Source: Perilla frutescens
Lineage: Eukaryota > Streptophyta > Magnoliopsida > Lamiales > Lamiaceae
NCBI GenBank assembly: GCA_026008535.1
Contig: BRKX01000011.1
Span: 16,996,001 to 17,060,000 of the forward strand
Reading direction: 5' to 3'
Length of the DNA: 64,000 bases
Position 1 is the first letter of the stretch; each line of letters begins with the position of its first letter. The notes beneath the pieces are model-generated. The model saw only the letters and a list, made by a program, of their open reading frames with translations, was not told the DNA's origin and did no database searches. Positions 20,688-33,724 of this stretch are shown here, one piece after another. The position numbers and the translations under genes are program-made.

Positions 20688-23650
20688 ATGAATACCAAAG
20701 CTTACGTGATTAAATTAGAACTGCATCTTGGTGGAAAATTTGTGGGTTTTGACAGTTATGTGGGGGGAAAAGTTAAAATCTTTGAAGAATTTGATTATGG
20801 GACATCTTCTTTTGATGGAATTAGAGAGATATGTAAGGATTTGGGTTGCAATTCTCCAACTAAATTTGCCTTTGAGGATCCCAAGAATAATGGAACATAC
20901 ATTTTCTTTGATGATGAGAAATCATTTGATGATATTGGGATCTGTATAGATTATGACAAAAAAGAGCTGAAAATATGTGTTGAGGATGGGAGCAGTGTAG
21001 ATGTGAGTATGAAAGATAGAAATAATGATATTGCAGATGGTGATATGGAAAAATATAATGAGCATGGCATTATATTAACAGATGAGTCATCTGATGATGG
21101 ACTAGATGATGATGATATTGTGTCTGATGATGAAGAATTTGAAGAAGTTAGAAAACAAAAGAGAAAGGCAAAAGAGAAGGAGATCAAAACTATGAAGCAA
21201 AACTTGTTAGTTTATGCGAAGGAGCAATTGTTACAATTTCAGCCAAATGTTGCAACACATGAGGAAGAGTTTAGAGGCTATGACACAGAGTATGAATCAA
21301 GTGATGACTCTTTTGCCTCTTTGGATTCAAGTGAAGATGCAGACTTCATTAAAAGGAAGAAAGTCATATCAATGGTGTATAACAAAAAATGCGACCTTTC
21401 AAATTTAAAGCTTGAATTGGGTTTTAAATTTAGGGATTGTAATGAGTGCAAAGAGGTAGTGAGGAGCTGGGCAATAGAAAATGGTTATAACATCAAGTGG
21501 AAGAAATCCGGCTGCGAAAAACTCCAGGCTGTATGTGTAGAAAATTGTCCTTGGATGTTGTATGCTAGCAAGCTTGCTGCAGAACCTACGTGTGTAATTA
21601 AAACGTATGTTGGTGAACATACTTGTGTGAGAGCATACAAGAATAAACAAGCCAGTAGTGCATGGTTGGCTAAAGTTATAATGCCTGCAATCAAGCTACA
21701 TCCTAACTACTCTACGAAGGATATAATTAGAGATGTTACACTGACATATGGGATACAAGTAGAACCCATGACTTGCTACAGAGCAAAGTGCAGAGCCAAG
21801 GGTATGTTAAGAGGAACATATGAGGAGCATTACGCCCAGTTTAGAAGCTATATTTTGGCTTTGAGGAAGATGGACAGTGAGGGGAAGTTTGAGTTGAAGA
21901 CAACCCTTGATAATAAAGATCGGCCTCTTTTCCAAAGAATATATATTGGATTTTCAGCACTGAGAAAGGGGTTTAGTATTGGTTGTAGAAAAGTAATATG
22001 CTTTGATGGTTGTTTCTTGAAAACTGTTCTAAGTGGAGTATTGTTAGCTGCGGTTTCTAAAGATTGTAATGACAAGATGTATGTCATTAGTTGGGCGGTT
22101 GTTGAGAAAGAGAATGAAGATACCTGGACTTGGTTTTTCGAGAGATTGTTTGAAGACTTGAGCATTTCTGATGGTTTTGGCTGGACTTTCATGAGCGATA
22201 AACAGAAGGTATAATATTTTCTACAATATATTTCTTTGTTATCAAGTATTTATCTAATTCTTTATGTTTATCTGTGTTATAGGGCCTTATAAATGGCATT
22301 CATAATTTAGCACCGAATGCAGAACACAGACATTGTGCACGACACGTTTATGCAAATTGGAAGAAGAAATATTCTGGACCCAAATTCAAAGGACTTTTCT
22401 GGAATATTGTTAAGAGTAGTTGTAAGAGCAGATATCGTCTTAGATTGAATGATTTGAAGCAAGAGTCAGTTCATGCATATGGAGATTTTCTTGCTCAACA
22501 ACCTCAATCATTCTGTAAGTCCTTGGTGTCAGAGCATACAAAGAGTGCCATGTGTGATAATAATATATGTGAGACATTCAATAGTTACATTTTGAAGTCG
22601 AGAGAAAAGCCATTAATTGACATGCTAGAGGACATACGGAGTAAATTAATGTCTAGGATGGCGGAGATGGAAAATGTGTTTGTCAGTAGTCAAGATCTAC
22701 TGTGTCCTAATATTAGGAAGAAGATGACGAAGATACAAGGACTTGCCTTTTCATGTCGATTGAAGCCTGCTGTTGGGGAAAAATATGAAGTCCTATTTTG
22801 TGATGAATCTCATATTGTAGACTTAAAAAATAGGTCGTGTAGTTGTAGGTCTTGGGAGCTGAGTGGCATTCCTTGTTGTCACAGCATGGCTTGCATTTTG
22901 CATTCTAGGAAGAACCCTGATATATTTGTAGATGATTTCTTCCATATTACCAATGTTCTTGAAATGTATAAACATGCCTTAACTCCTATGGATGATCGTA
23001 ATGAATGGCCGGAATCAAATGAGCCTCCTGTACTCCCTCCGGAGCATGTTAAGCTCCCCGGTCGACCACCAAAAAATAGAAAACAAGACCAACATGAGGA
23101 GCCAAAGCAAGGCCAAAAGAAGTTGTCGTTGAAAGGTGTTATGAAGATGACATGTAGCAAATGCGGTAAATTTGACCATAATAAGAGATCATGTAAGTAT
23201 GAAGGTCCAAGTATGGCCCCAAAGCCTAAGGTTAGCATTTTATATTCTATTATTTTGTAATAAATTAACATCTCAAATTGTTTTTGATGGACAGTGTTTG
23301 TATTTTTTAAATGTGTAGGGAAAACGTGGGAGACCACGGAAGAATGTAGAGCAAGAAACTCCAAGATTTTCTACTGCACAAACAAGGCAGAAAGGCACAA
23401 CTGAAAATGTCCGACTGCAAGAGAGAAGACCTACAGTAAATATAGTAAAGTTTTGTAACTAAACTAATTACAATCTTTTATCTCGATTGTGACACAATTA
23501 ATGTTTTAAATCTTCCAGACAGGACAAGGATATGGAGTGAGATTTTTTCCAGAGACTGTAGATGCAACTAGAAATAGTCTTGCTCATCCCACTGTCTTCA
23601 ATTGCTCTGAAAATGCTGCCAACAGTCAAAGATCGCAAGTTATGGATTGA
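20688..23650 (+). CDS. MULE transposase (mudrA-like), intact, 4 exons
   Basis: Exons 20688-22208, 22283-23230, 23319-23435 and 23519-23650. All introns are GT-AG and phase 0, giving 905 residues. Domains in order: a PB1-like N-terminus (residues 1-100); an acidic low-complexity stretch (about 105-160); the MuDR N-terminal DNA-binding domain (ELGFKFRDCNECKEVVRSWA, about residues 242-330); the MULE transposase core with FDG, SDKQKGL and CARHVYANW motifs and a NNICETFNSY segment that probably carries the catalytic Glu. A SWIM zinc finger (CSCRSWELSGIPCCHS) and a CCHC knuckle (CSKCGKFDHNKRSC) follow. AT-hook-like cores (GRPPK, RGRPRK) flank the knuckle. The ATG at 20688 is the first in frame. The upstream TTTAG may end an intron in the 5' untranslated region. 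The protein would cut and rejoin the element ends in the nucleus. No disabling mutation was seen. Confidence 0.93.
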
Positions 23651-24432
23651 TATTTAAATTAGATATGCCACACAAATGTGTTAATTGTAACACCTTTTGG
23701 GATGTTAGATATTAACAACTTTTGAGATGTTGGATGTGGGATATGATCGCTTTTTGAGATATTGTTGGTTATTATGTGATATTGGCCATTTATCATTTTG
23801 TGGATTTTTTTTAGCCGTTTATCATCTTCTGGATTTTTTGTGAACCTTGTTTAAATTGCTTATATGGTAGATTATATTTTTGATTTGTGAACCTTGTTTA
23901 GATTACTATAATATTTTCAACACAATAAGCATTCCTTTTAACGAAGTTAATATATTTTTGAATTGGTGTTTTAGCTTGGTAGTAGCAGAGAAGAAGATGG
24001 GGAACCATGTTTTAGGTGTCTATTGCATAAAAGAAAATGAGAGAATAATTTGGGTGTTTTTTTTTTGGAGGGCAAAAAAAAAGAGAATAGAAAGCGTTAT
24101 TTGGGTTGAGCAGCAGAGGTTGCAAACATTAGGATTTCTCTGAGTTGTCGTCTTTTTTTTCCGGAAAAGTATGTGCTGAAAAGTGTATTTTTTTTTTTGT
24201 TGAATGCATAAATAATTTATTAGTTTTCAAGTAATGGAGCTTGTATGAAATCATGCAGAATTGAAAACGCACATAAGGTGTTTGATGTAATTACTAAGTG
24301 AAAGAATATGACAGGATCTTATAACTATTCTTCTAACTGACATGTAGTTGCTGCAGTTTGTATTTTGGCCGGGATCCAGATGACCAAGTTGTTGTTGTGT
24401 TTTGTTTTGGTTTTTTTTTTTTTTATAAAAAA
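23651..24432. other. MULE 3' non-coding interior
   Basis: AT-rich, between the transposase stop and the right terminal repeat. No second gene (such as a mudrB-like one) is visible. Confidence 0.7.
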
Positions 24433-24615
24433 AATTCCACGTCAGGTGCCACGTGGAAGTCCAGTGGCCCAGTCAGCATGTAATTGCCGGAAAATATTGA
24501 TCTGGGACATTTTTGATAAAACGGGCAAAGGTTGGGAATTATTTTGTAATTATTTAAACGTTGGGTTATTTTTGTTAAAACACCCAAACGTTGGGAATTA
24601 AATTGTAATTTGCCC
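24433..24615 (-). repeat. MULE right terminal inverted repeat
   Basis: 183 bp, complementary to 20066-20248, ending at the 9-bp TAAATATAA duplication. Confidence 0.95.
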
Positions 24616-27045
24616 TAAATATAAATATAATAGTGAGAATAAGTGTAATATCCAAAAACTTTTTAAGTATTAAAACAATAGCCTATGGTTAATTACCTTA
24701 AGGGTAAGTTAGGGAGGAACAGGGACCCTTATAAATTTTTTTTTTTTTTAGGTAAAGTCTACTTATTGAGTAGGTTAGAGATTCTTTGATACATTCTTGT
24801 GTTTTTATTACGAATCTCGATGTCATTTTAAAAAAAAATTTAAAAAGTGTTTGTTATTATTACTTCCGGTGTTAAAAGATATTTTCTCGGATATAATTTA
24901 TACTAATCCTAAAAAAAAATATCTTAATATATATTATGAATTTTTATTTAGAAATCAATAAAATTCATATACCTGTATGTATATTATATTATATAGTATT
25001 TGGAAAGATTAGTTCAAGATAATAAAAAAAAATGGTGAAGAATGCATGATAGCTCCACGTAGCTACGGAAAACACTTGGCCTATTTTGATAATTTCAATT
25101 TCTGCAAAGTAAGACTAGACCTAAGAGTTTAATGAATAAATCATTAATAATAATAGTGATAATGCTAATAAAAATAAAACAATTAAAAGTTAGACGTTGA
25201 CTCACCCATTCCTAATATAGGAGTGTGAGAGATTGATTAAGCAAAGAAAAAGAAAGAAAAAAAAGATAGAGGAGAGGTAGAGGTGAGAGCCGAACGAGAG
25301 AGTTGAGCGAGAGAGATGAGGGACAGAGAGATTGAGGGTGTGAGAGGAGGGCTGCCTGAGCAACTGCCGGCTAGGAGGTCGCCGGACCAGCGTGGTGCCG
25401 GAGAGGCAGCAGGTTGCCGGAGCTCCGACGAGCAGCTGTAGCCGCTGCAACGTCTCGATGCCACCCCGCACAGCCGCTTATTTTCATCGTCGTCGTATTG
25501 GTCCATTTCTCGTTCTTTTCAGTCCAAATTTTAATATGCCGTGTATTTAAATGTGTACTACATTTCGTATGTTGAACTCGTTCCCTTCCGACGGTCGAAA
25601 ACCGGCGAAATAGCCGGAAAACGTGAATATATAGGGGCGCCCATCTGCCACTATTTCCTTCAGTTTTCGGTCTTTTCGGATCCTCAAATCGAAAAAGTTT
25701 GAACTACAAAGTTGTCCTAAATAATATTTCCTATGCGCCCGTCGAATTTCGTAATTTTCAGACGAATTTTGAATAATCTCAATTATTTAACTAAATCAGT
25801 TATTTTTATACCGGGAGCAAGTGTTATCGAAAGATTCTAAAATTCTCATTCTTTAGTCTTGGCATGTATAGTATCATCCCTGAATATTTTCGTAACTTTC
25901 GAGCGGTTAAAAAGTGTCGTGGCATATATTTGGTAATATTTAGACAAATGACAAGTTTTAAAAAGAGACCTCTATCAAATCAGTTGGTCCTTGTAAATCA
26001 AGAATATTATTTTGGAATTTATTTCCTTCTTTATCGGAATTATTTGAGGTCTCTAGAGTCACGCAATCTATTTCTGAAGAGAATATAATTAAATAATAGC
26101 TCGGATTACAGTAGATTAATTCTTGAAAATATAGCGATTATTCTGAGTCGAAGATTGACCATTGTAGGACCTGCAGAGCCTGCTAGGATTAATGAAATCA
26201 TTTTGGAAGTTATTGTGCCGCCATGTTCTTGTCATCCAAGTGGGCTATACTATATCTTTGTAAATTGTATCTTTCGAGTTATTAAGCTCTGCTTTGCTAA
26301 AATTGCATATGTGACTATCTGTGTTAAATATTTACGTGCTACTGTATGTTGTCGGAGTCTAATAAACCAGCACTGTGTCAATGTGAGTAGCTACAGTATG
26401 CATGCATTATTCATCATGCCCTACTCCTTGTCGGTGAGACTAAAATGAAACACTTATTGGTTATACTCATTGGGTATATTATGGCAATACTCAACTTTAC
26501 GCGTTGGTGATGTAGTACGGGTTGCAGGCGATGACTGGTTATACTGTAAAGCGCTTCACGATAAAATGTTTTGGTGAACTTAGGTTGCTTTCAATTTTAA
26601 AACCTCCTAAGCTTCACTACCTGCATGAACACAGATAGATTACTTTAACAAAATGATTTGCATAACTTGAATTGTAAAAACTTGCCCACTGAGTACATTA
26701 GTACTCAGCCCAAATATTTTCAAATATTTTTCAGGTGAGTACGCTAGCGCGTGGATGTGACGATGCTAAGAGATGGGCTTTTATTATTTACCTGTTTCCA
26801 TTATCTCCTTTTGTTAATATTATTTTGGGAAATAAGCTTCCGCACTTATGCTACTCTTTTGTTAAAACACTAAGAATCCTGATCTTAGTGTTTTGGATCA
26901 GTATATGTATTAAAGAGCATATTTGGATATTTTGAGTCTTCTGTTGAAGTTTTGTTACTTAGATTACCCCTTTCTTTCCCACTTCTTAATTCCAACCCCC
27001 GTGGCATCTATTTCCACGGTCTTTCGGGACCGGGGCGTTACAAAG

Positions 27046-27056
27046 TGGTATCAGAG
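27046..27056 (+). other. Primer-binding site of the long-LTR gypsy element
   Basis: TGGTATCAGAG three bases after the LTR end, complementary to initiator tRNA-Met. It fixes the orientation as plus strand and marks 20020-27042 as a 5' LTR. Confidence 0.9.
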
Positions 27057-28667
27057 TGAGGTTTGCAACTCTGCAGACTTGCTGGGTTATCTTTCATTTG
27101 TGAGTGGTAAATTCTTGTGTGATATTATATAAGCCCTCAGCTCATCACTCACGCAACAGCCTAAAAGGTACGCATGTTTTTATGCGGATTTTAGTTCTTA
27201 AAAGTTAACATTAATTGTTGAAGTGTTAAGTTTGTCTGAAAAACTAAAGATTAGGATTCACTGTGTTGATGGGAATTCCTCGAAAGATTGATTTTTATGC
27301 TGATTGCATACTCTGATTAACTACGTGGCTTGCGTACTTTTTTTTGCTATGTTGATAGCATTCTGATTTTCAATTATGCCTATGAGCATACTAGTTTCTG
27401 TCTAAGAACTATCTTGATTACATATAAGTATAAACTTGTTTATCTATGCCTTGTGCATACTTCTGATGTTGGGAATATGCAGAATACATACTATTGAGTT
27501 GTGATAGATGAAAAGTGTTTGTTATATATACTCTAGAATGAGAACGATAACTTGGAAGCTTGATAACGTAAGATTATTAGTCTAGTTGCTGAACTTAGGT
27601 TGGACTTGTAAACACTTATGAGATTGTTAAGAACATAGTTAGACTGAGAAAACCTTTCATTTTGATGACTGAACGTACGATGGCCATAGACGATTGTGTG
27701 GTGTTGTTAGGTTAAGTTTGACAATTTATTGTTAGATCAACTTGGCACCTTTTGTAGATCTGGAATGTTGTCTTCTTTTGATAAGTCTATCACAATATCA
27801 CATGTAAGAAAATATCAAAATCTACCATCCTAGGGAGCTAACGATATAATAGGTGCTATGAGTAGAAAAATCGCAAGAAATATTCGAATATTTTTATTGT
27901 GGAATAAGAGATTTTTGTCGACTGATATATCATACCAATCAAGATAGAGATGGAGTCAAACAAGCTAGCTTATCTATACATACGAGTTACGTGCATCTAT
28001 GTGGAATACTTATCTCAGTCACGATGGATCGAGAAACCTGATTCATATCAACGTTCAATCAGAAAAACTATGGATACGAAATTGAGCTTCACATGTAAAC
28101 AAATGGCTAAATCGAATGAGCGATACAAAATAAGAGATACATGCTTCAATGAGTCATCTTAGATGAGAACACAAGCTGGAAAATGTTCTACAATTATCTA
28201 TAGACAATGAGAAAAGTGCGGTGAAAATAAAAGATGCACGATGTGTTAAATGTATCGATCCTAATAAAGCTTGTGTTTGTCCCGGACCATATGGTCAAGA
28301 ACGGCGAGTTGATCTTGTGTGTACATATAACATACGATAGGAGCCTCGCTAGATAGAACCGTCAAGATCAAGCAACATAGGAACTTGTAAACAAGGTGTG
28401 ATGATGTCTTGATGTTATGGGTTGACATAAGACTTTCACGATATAAGTCATTCTGATAGGTGCTCTAAGTGTATTATTTTTACTTGTTTACCTAGATTTT
28501 GTGCATTCCTGCACACTTTGATCGAGTATTTTGCTTGAGCTTTATTTCTTTGATAGTTAAGGGGATGAATCCCTGCTTCTTTTGAGATATTCTCCATTAC
28601 CTTAAGTCTCGATCTATGGATGGGTCTTATTTGTTTATCTGTTCATTTCTATTTACTTTCAATTGAC

Positions 28668-28810
28668 CTATGAAGAGGTCTAGTTGTCATTTGTTTGTTC
28701 CGTCCTATAAAGAGGACTTTGTTGATTTTCTTTTGGACTATGAAGAGGTCTATCTTCTTGTCGGTGTCTGTTTATTGTTTTGTTCATCTATGAATGAGTA
28801 TCTTGATTTA
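28668..28810. repeat. Imperfect tandem repeats with a small palindrome
   Basis: GACCTATGAAGAGGTC, CCTATAAAGAGGAC, GACTATGAAGAGGTC and a weaker ATCTATGAATGAGTAT recur at roughly 50-bp spacing. The first and third are short inverted repeats with a TATGAA loop. Confidence 0.6.
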
Positions 28811-29030
28811 TTCTAGGTTCACTTTCCTTCTTATAAGCTGTTATTAGAATGAGATTTTCTCTAGCTACATAATTTATGCTTCCTAATTTTCCGAAAGGCA
28901 TAACCTACTCTTACATCTATAGACTTTCTACCATACTATTCTTGATGCATTTCCATTAATTTATGTCCCCGAATTCATTTTTCTTTTTACTTAACACCCT
29001 ATTCCTTATTTATTGCCTAATTTTCGGGAT

Positions 29031-29290
29031 CAGGTCATAACACCAAGCAAAGTCGAAGCCATTAATAATTGTTCTGAACCAACAAATCCTTTAGAAGTAC
29101 ATAGTTTTCTCGACCTTACAGGAGACTATCATAGATTTGTTGAAGAATTCTCAAAGATAGCCTTTCCTATGATACACTATTTAGGAAGACGTAGTCTTTA
29201 AGTGTACATAAGCTAGTAAACAGAGATTTCAAGAGTATAAGAAGATGTTGACAATGACTCTCCATAACTCAATTCTACTCTTAAAATCAT
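29031..29290 (+). pseudogene. gypsy pol fragment (RT/RNase H border)
   Basis: Translates to ITPSKVEAINN, EVHSFLDLTGDYHRFVEEFSKIAFPM and, after a frame break, RFQEYKKMLT. This is the conserved connection between reverse transcriptase and RNase H of Ty3/gypsy elements. Several stops are present. It is in the orientation expected for the element whose LTR ends at 27042. Confidence 0.8.
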
Positions 29291-29300
29291 GTTGTCTTCT

Positions 29301-32057
29301 AAATCTCTCTCGATAACCTATCTTGTTTCTCGTGACTAGACATTTCTATGAATCTTTTCCATTCATCATTTGGACGTTTATTGAATCTTGTGCGTCATAA
29401 TTATTGAAAGACCATCTTCTCATCCTTAAAATTCTATCATTTTATTCTAAACTCTGAAGTTGATTTCATTTTTGAGTAAGAGTCACAAATCTTTTCATAA
29501 TTGTGTGGTCACTGATTTCATTAAAAAAAATCGGAGTTTGCTTGACATTCTAATATAATTTTATTCATTCTCTATTTCAATCCAATATCATATATTAAAA
29601 TACATCATAAATTGATTGTCACCACTCAACCTTATTTTGCTTCTTGTGTCACCACACATGTCAAGGGTGGGCAGCTGAATATTCTCAACCATGAAAACAA
29701 TGAGCAAGCATAATGAAACATGGCTCATTTATCTTTTTTCTCTCTATCATCTCAGCCATCTCCTCCCCAAACAGCCAGCTTTCTTTCATTTTAAGAATGA
29801 AATCCATTAAGAAAATTCTAAAACTTTATACACACATTTCTTTATCATGGTAGAACAAAATTCATTTTGATGTCATTTCCAACTGGTGCCCGAAAAATTG
29901 AGAAAATGGGCCTAGAACCTTAGTGGTGTTTCCAGTCGCTAAGTTGTGTCGCAGTCCCATTGCGAGATCTTTTTCTATTGATCCATCCATTTTCTTTCCT
30001 CGAGGTTTACGTCATTGTAAACCTAGTACTTCAAGGTTTTCATAACAAGTCTCGAATCATCAATTTGATATCATTTGGTCTATCAAAGACACATCATAAA
30101 TTGACTCGTCAAAATCTACCACAAAAATCCTTGTGTTGCAAGTGCAACTTCAGAGGTTGTTTTCCGTCATTTTCTCCAATATATGAACTTGATTTTTGGT
30201 CTACAACAACTCCTCCTTGTAATCTTTCAATCTCTTATGTCCAATCTAATTAAGATCAGATATCATTTGATTCTCTGTATCCGAGCTGTAATTTTTTCTC
30301 AAAAACCACACTCTTTTCTAGCAGATTCTATCTATGTTGAAGATGTTATATTCCTTGCTTATTTTCAATCATTGTAGCCATTTTATTATTGGCCATTTGT
30401 TTCATTAAATTCCTTATCTTCCATACTATGAAAAATTCTACTTTTGATTGAAAATCCATTGAGTATCGAGTTTGATCGATCCCCAAATTTCTTGTTGAAA
30501 TGTGCTAGCTTCAAAACAAAAATTGTTGCAATAGAGTTAATTATATTATTTACAAATTTTACCCAATTTGTTCTAACTTAACATCATTCCATGCCGCTTT
30601 AACTGAATAATAGATCGTCGAAAGGAGATGAAGAAAGTATGCTGCCACGAAGATAAGGTCGAATAACTCCGACGATCAATTGTATTTTTGACCGATAATA
30701 TGTGGGCCCATTACTGCTACTGCACAATATTCGCTGTACAACATTAGCAAGCTATCATTTTAGGGTTATTGGGTTAATGTTGAGTTAACTAACCATGATT
30801 AATGAAATTTATAAATTAAATATGAAATTATATGATAATTAATTTTTCTTGTTTTTAAACACGACTTTTCCACGTGGCATCATCCTGGACAGGGTTCACA
30901 GTGGAACTTTCCCCACCCCACATCTTTAGTCACAGAAATAGCACCAGAAAATAAGTTTAAAGAAACATAGAACTGAATTAAGTGCTTTTCTTTTGGCGAC
31001 AGTTCTTGACCATTGACGGTGTTCTAATATAATTTTTTGTCCAAAAAGTATCCAATTCAAATTCCTATGAATTATATTATTATACTATAAACAATAATTT
31101 CATTAAACCAGCTGGATGCTTATAATGATGAAATGACTCCCTCATTTAATTACATGTTCAATTATCCTCGTACGAAGGCAATAATTTTGGTAGACTACTT
31201 AAATGATTACACCAAAGAAACAACTACCCTACCAAGAAAAAAGAAAAAAAAAAATGAAACAAAGTGTTGTTATATGTTTTATAATTTAGGAAAAGAAAAT
31301 GATTTATGTTAATTTATAAAAATTTTATTGCAAATTTTTCTTCTGGCGTCGTGAGTGCTATGACTCTCTAGGTTTGATATTTCAAACGAAGTGGTGTCCA
31401 ATTTTTATAATTTGAGAAAAGAATTTATGTTAATTATTAATTTACAAAAATTTTGTTGTTATTTTTTCTTCTCATGTGTGTATTTTAGTAATTAGCTAGT
31501 ACCTCTACCCTTTGGATTCGGGCATTACAACACACAGTGATAATTTATTCAATACTTATGTAATTTATAGCTTTTAGGCTTTAATATGAATGATCTTTTT
31601 AAAATTTTAATTCATATATATTATTTTTTAATATATTTTGAATATCATAACTTTTATTGATATGAGTAAACAACTGCCGAATCATAAATAATAATTTGAA
31701 CTCAACTAGTTGATATATATTCCCATTACACAAAATGGATTAAAGAAACAAAATAACAATTTTAACTACCACAGACAACCCTAGAAATTAACCACATAGG
31801 ATTATAGCAAAGAACTACTACATCGTGACAAACAACTGCAACATCATTACTCATACATCCATTGACCTAAATGAACTAGATAGTAGTTCAATCACACAAA
31901 CAACCAGACTAAATAAAACACAGTTGACTAGGTAGACTGATCCAATCAGTCCAATTTATTACCACAATGCAAGAAAGCCTAGGAAGTGCATAACACAAAA
32001 ACAACATCAACCATTCATCAAAGCAATCCAAACATGATCGATATGATGTTACTTCTT
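29301..32057. other. Intergenic DNA
   Basis: AT-rich, with no gene recognised. The first kilobase may be further decayed gypsy interior. A GGGCATTACA near 31522 resembles an LTR end but cannot be paired with a start. Confidence 0.5.
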
Positions 32058-33680
32058 CTAGATGGGGCGATGACACTCCGTGCAGACGTGCACTGGATCA
32101 GGGATAGGTTGAATTCCGGCCAAATAGCCATTGAGTGCCATCACGAACCCCTTATATTTCACCTGATCGCTCCAATGTTCGAACTCTACCAACGCTTGTA
32201 GTATCACATCACCTTTACCCCAAGCTATCTTACCGGCCCCTGATCCCGCCCCGTGGCTGATCAGGGCCCACCCTTGATCGCTCTGTCCAACCCTATGCAA
32301 ATTACGCACCTCAACAACAATGGATTCCTTGGCCATTGCAACTTTTGCACCGTGGTGGCTCTCTGAGTGCACCATGCTTTCGATTCTTTTCCAGAAGTAT
32401 CGAGTCGAGTCGGGTTCCCACGAAAGACTCCGGCCAGTGAGAATACCATTGAGTTCTTCACTCGAGTTCATGCCTATGTACACCATCTCTATCTTGTTTC
32501 CTGCATAATCTTCAAGTTTCCGTGCCTGTGTTACGAAATCTCGTATCCAGTCACAGTCTTCGCCTCCATACAAACAGATGATCTTATCCTCTTTTATCTG
32601 ATATGCATAGTTGGACCAGAATGTGAGGTATGTACGTACGTTTTAAAGTTCATGTTTGAAAATTAGGGAATTCATGCTATTTACGACAATGAAGCCTAAA
32701 AAGCCTAAAAGAGTACACACTACTTACCCATTTCGTTATGTTTCGATCAAAACCATCAACCAGCAAGTTGAGGCTCCATTCCTTACGACTCCATATATCC
32801 AATTCACGCGTCTGCGTGAACGGATATGCAGTGTTACCCCATGTCGACACCATGTGGAAGGCGTTCGGGTTAGCCACTTTTCCCCGTGGATCCAACGCCA
32901 CGAGAATTGCCTTCTTCGAGTAGTGCCACTCCTCCCTCACGAACCTCATGAAGCCCGGTTTTAGCAACCGTGGGTGCTGCAGCGTATACCACGGCATCTT
33001 CATCTTCAATTCCTTAAATTCCTCATTATATTCTTCCACCATCTCCACAATCGGGAGCCACACGATTTCGTACTGAAACTCTTGCATTTTTCTCGACTCG
33101 TGATAAAATTTGCTGAGTATTAAAATCTCATCGTAGGAAATGTCAAGATCTGAGATCAATAGCAAGACTGTTTTCCCTTTCAGAGCTTCCACCCCTACCT
33201 GTTCATACATAGGTATACGTAAATATTGGAAATTAACTCTATGCTTGCAAGAGTAATTCAGTTTGTTTTCAATTTATTAAATTTACCTCTTTTGTTTTGT
33301 CGGAGCCAAATGCAAGCGGAAGCAAACCATCCTTACCGTTGAGTATAAGCTGTAATATTTTTTGGTTGTTTGCATACACTGCTGTCTTATCAAACTTCAG
33401 CTTTAGTTTCACAATGTATTTGATCTGTTTCTTCTCTTCTGCAAGATTTTTTACATATATTTATTACTGTTTCAAACTACTTAATTGAGCAGTTAAGCTA
33501 TGGCAGTTTCTCTCACCTATGTAGTTGTAGCAGAGTTCATGATGTGTCTCGAAAGTTTCATGTATGGCGAGGATTTTCTGTTCGAAGCTGCCAAGGTTCC
33601 ATGTTTCTGTATATGGACTTCTGCAATATTTAGGTGTAAAAAATATTAAAAATTCACAACAACTAAACAAAATGTTAAAA

Positions 33681-33724
<44 letters not shown>

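Larger units (their letters stand above)
20066..24615 (+). mobile_element. Complete Mutator-like element (MULE), 4550 bp
   Basis: The terminal inverted repeats are 183 bp each (20066-20248 and 24433-24615) and nearly identical. They begin GGGGAAATTACAATTT and GGGCAAATTACAATTT. The element is flanked by a perfect 9-bp target duplication, TAAATATAA (20057-20065 and 24616-24624), the hallmark length for Mutator. It carries one four-exon transposase gene with an unbroken reading frame. It sits inside a gypsy LTR and so is younger than that insertion. Confidence 0.97.
20020..27042 (+). repeat. Long gypsy LTR interrupted by a MULE
   Basis: Starts TGTAATACCCC and ends GGGGCGTTACA (TGTAA..TTACA inverted ends), followed three bases later by a primer-binding site. 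After removing the MULE and one 9-bp duplication the LTR is about 2464 bp. Long LTRs with these ends are typical of the Tekay/Del lineage (inference). It inserted into the last exon of the CACTA 1 tnpA-like gene. No matching 3' LTR was found in the window, so the element is incomplete or rearranged. The LTR includes a purine-rich tract around 25210-25350. Confidence 0.8.
27057..29300 (+). mobile_element. Decayed interior of the long-LTR gypsy element
   Basis: Follows the primer-binding site. No gag frame survives. Only 2 kb in, a pol fragment appears (29031-29290), so large parts are deleted. From 27.1 to 29.0 kb the sequence is non-coding and heavily mutated. Confidence 0.6.

Noticed and set aside
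24644..24680. Second LTR start (TGTAATATCC)
   Set aside because: Could be a nested LTR start, but the sequence on both sides reads as one LTR once the MULE is removed, and no paired end was found.
31480..31530. 3' LTR end of the long-LTR gypsy element (GGGCATTACA)
   Set aside because: Sequence before it does not match the LTR at 27.0 kb, so the resemblance is limited to a few bases.
33685..33724. CRISPR-like array
   Set aside because: Simple dinucleotide repeat; no spaced repeats anywhere in the window meet CRISPR structure, and the DNA is plant.
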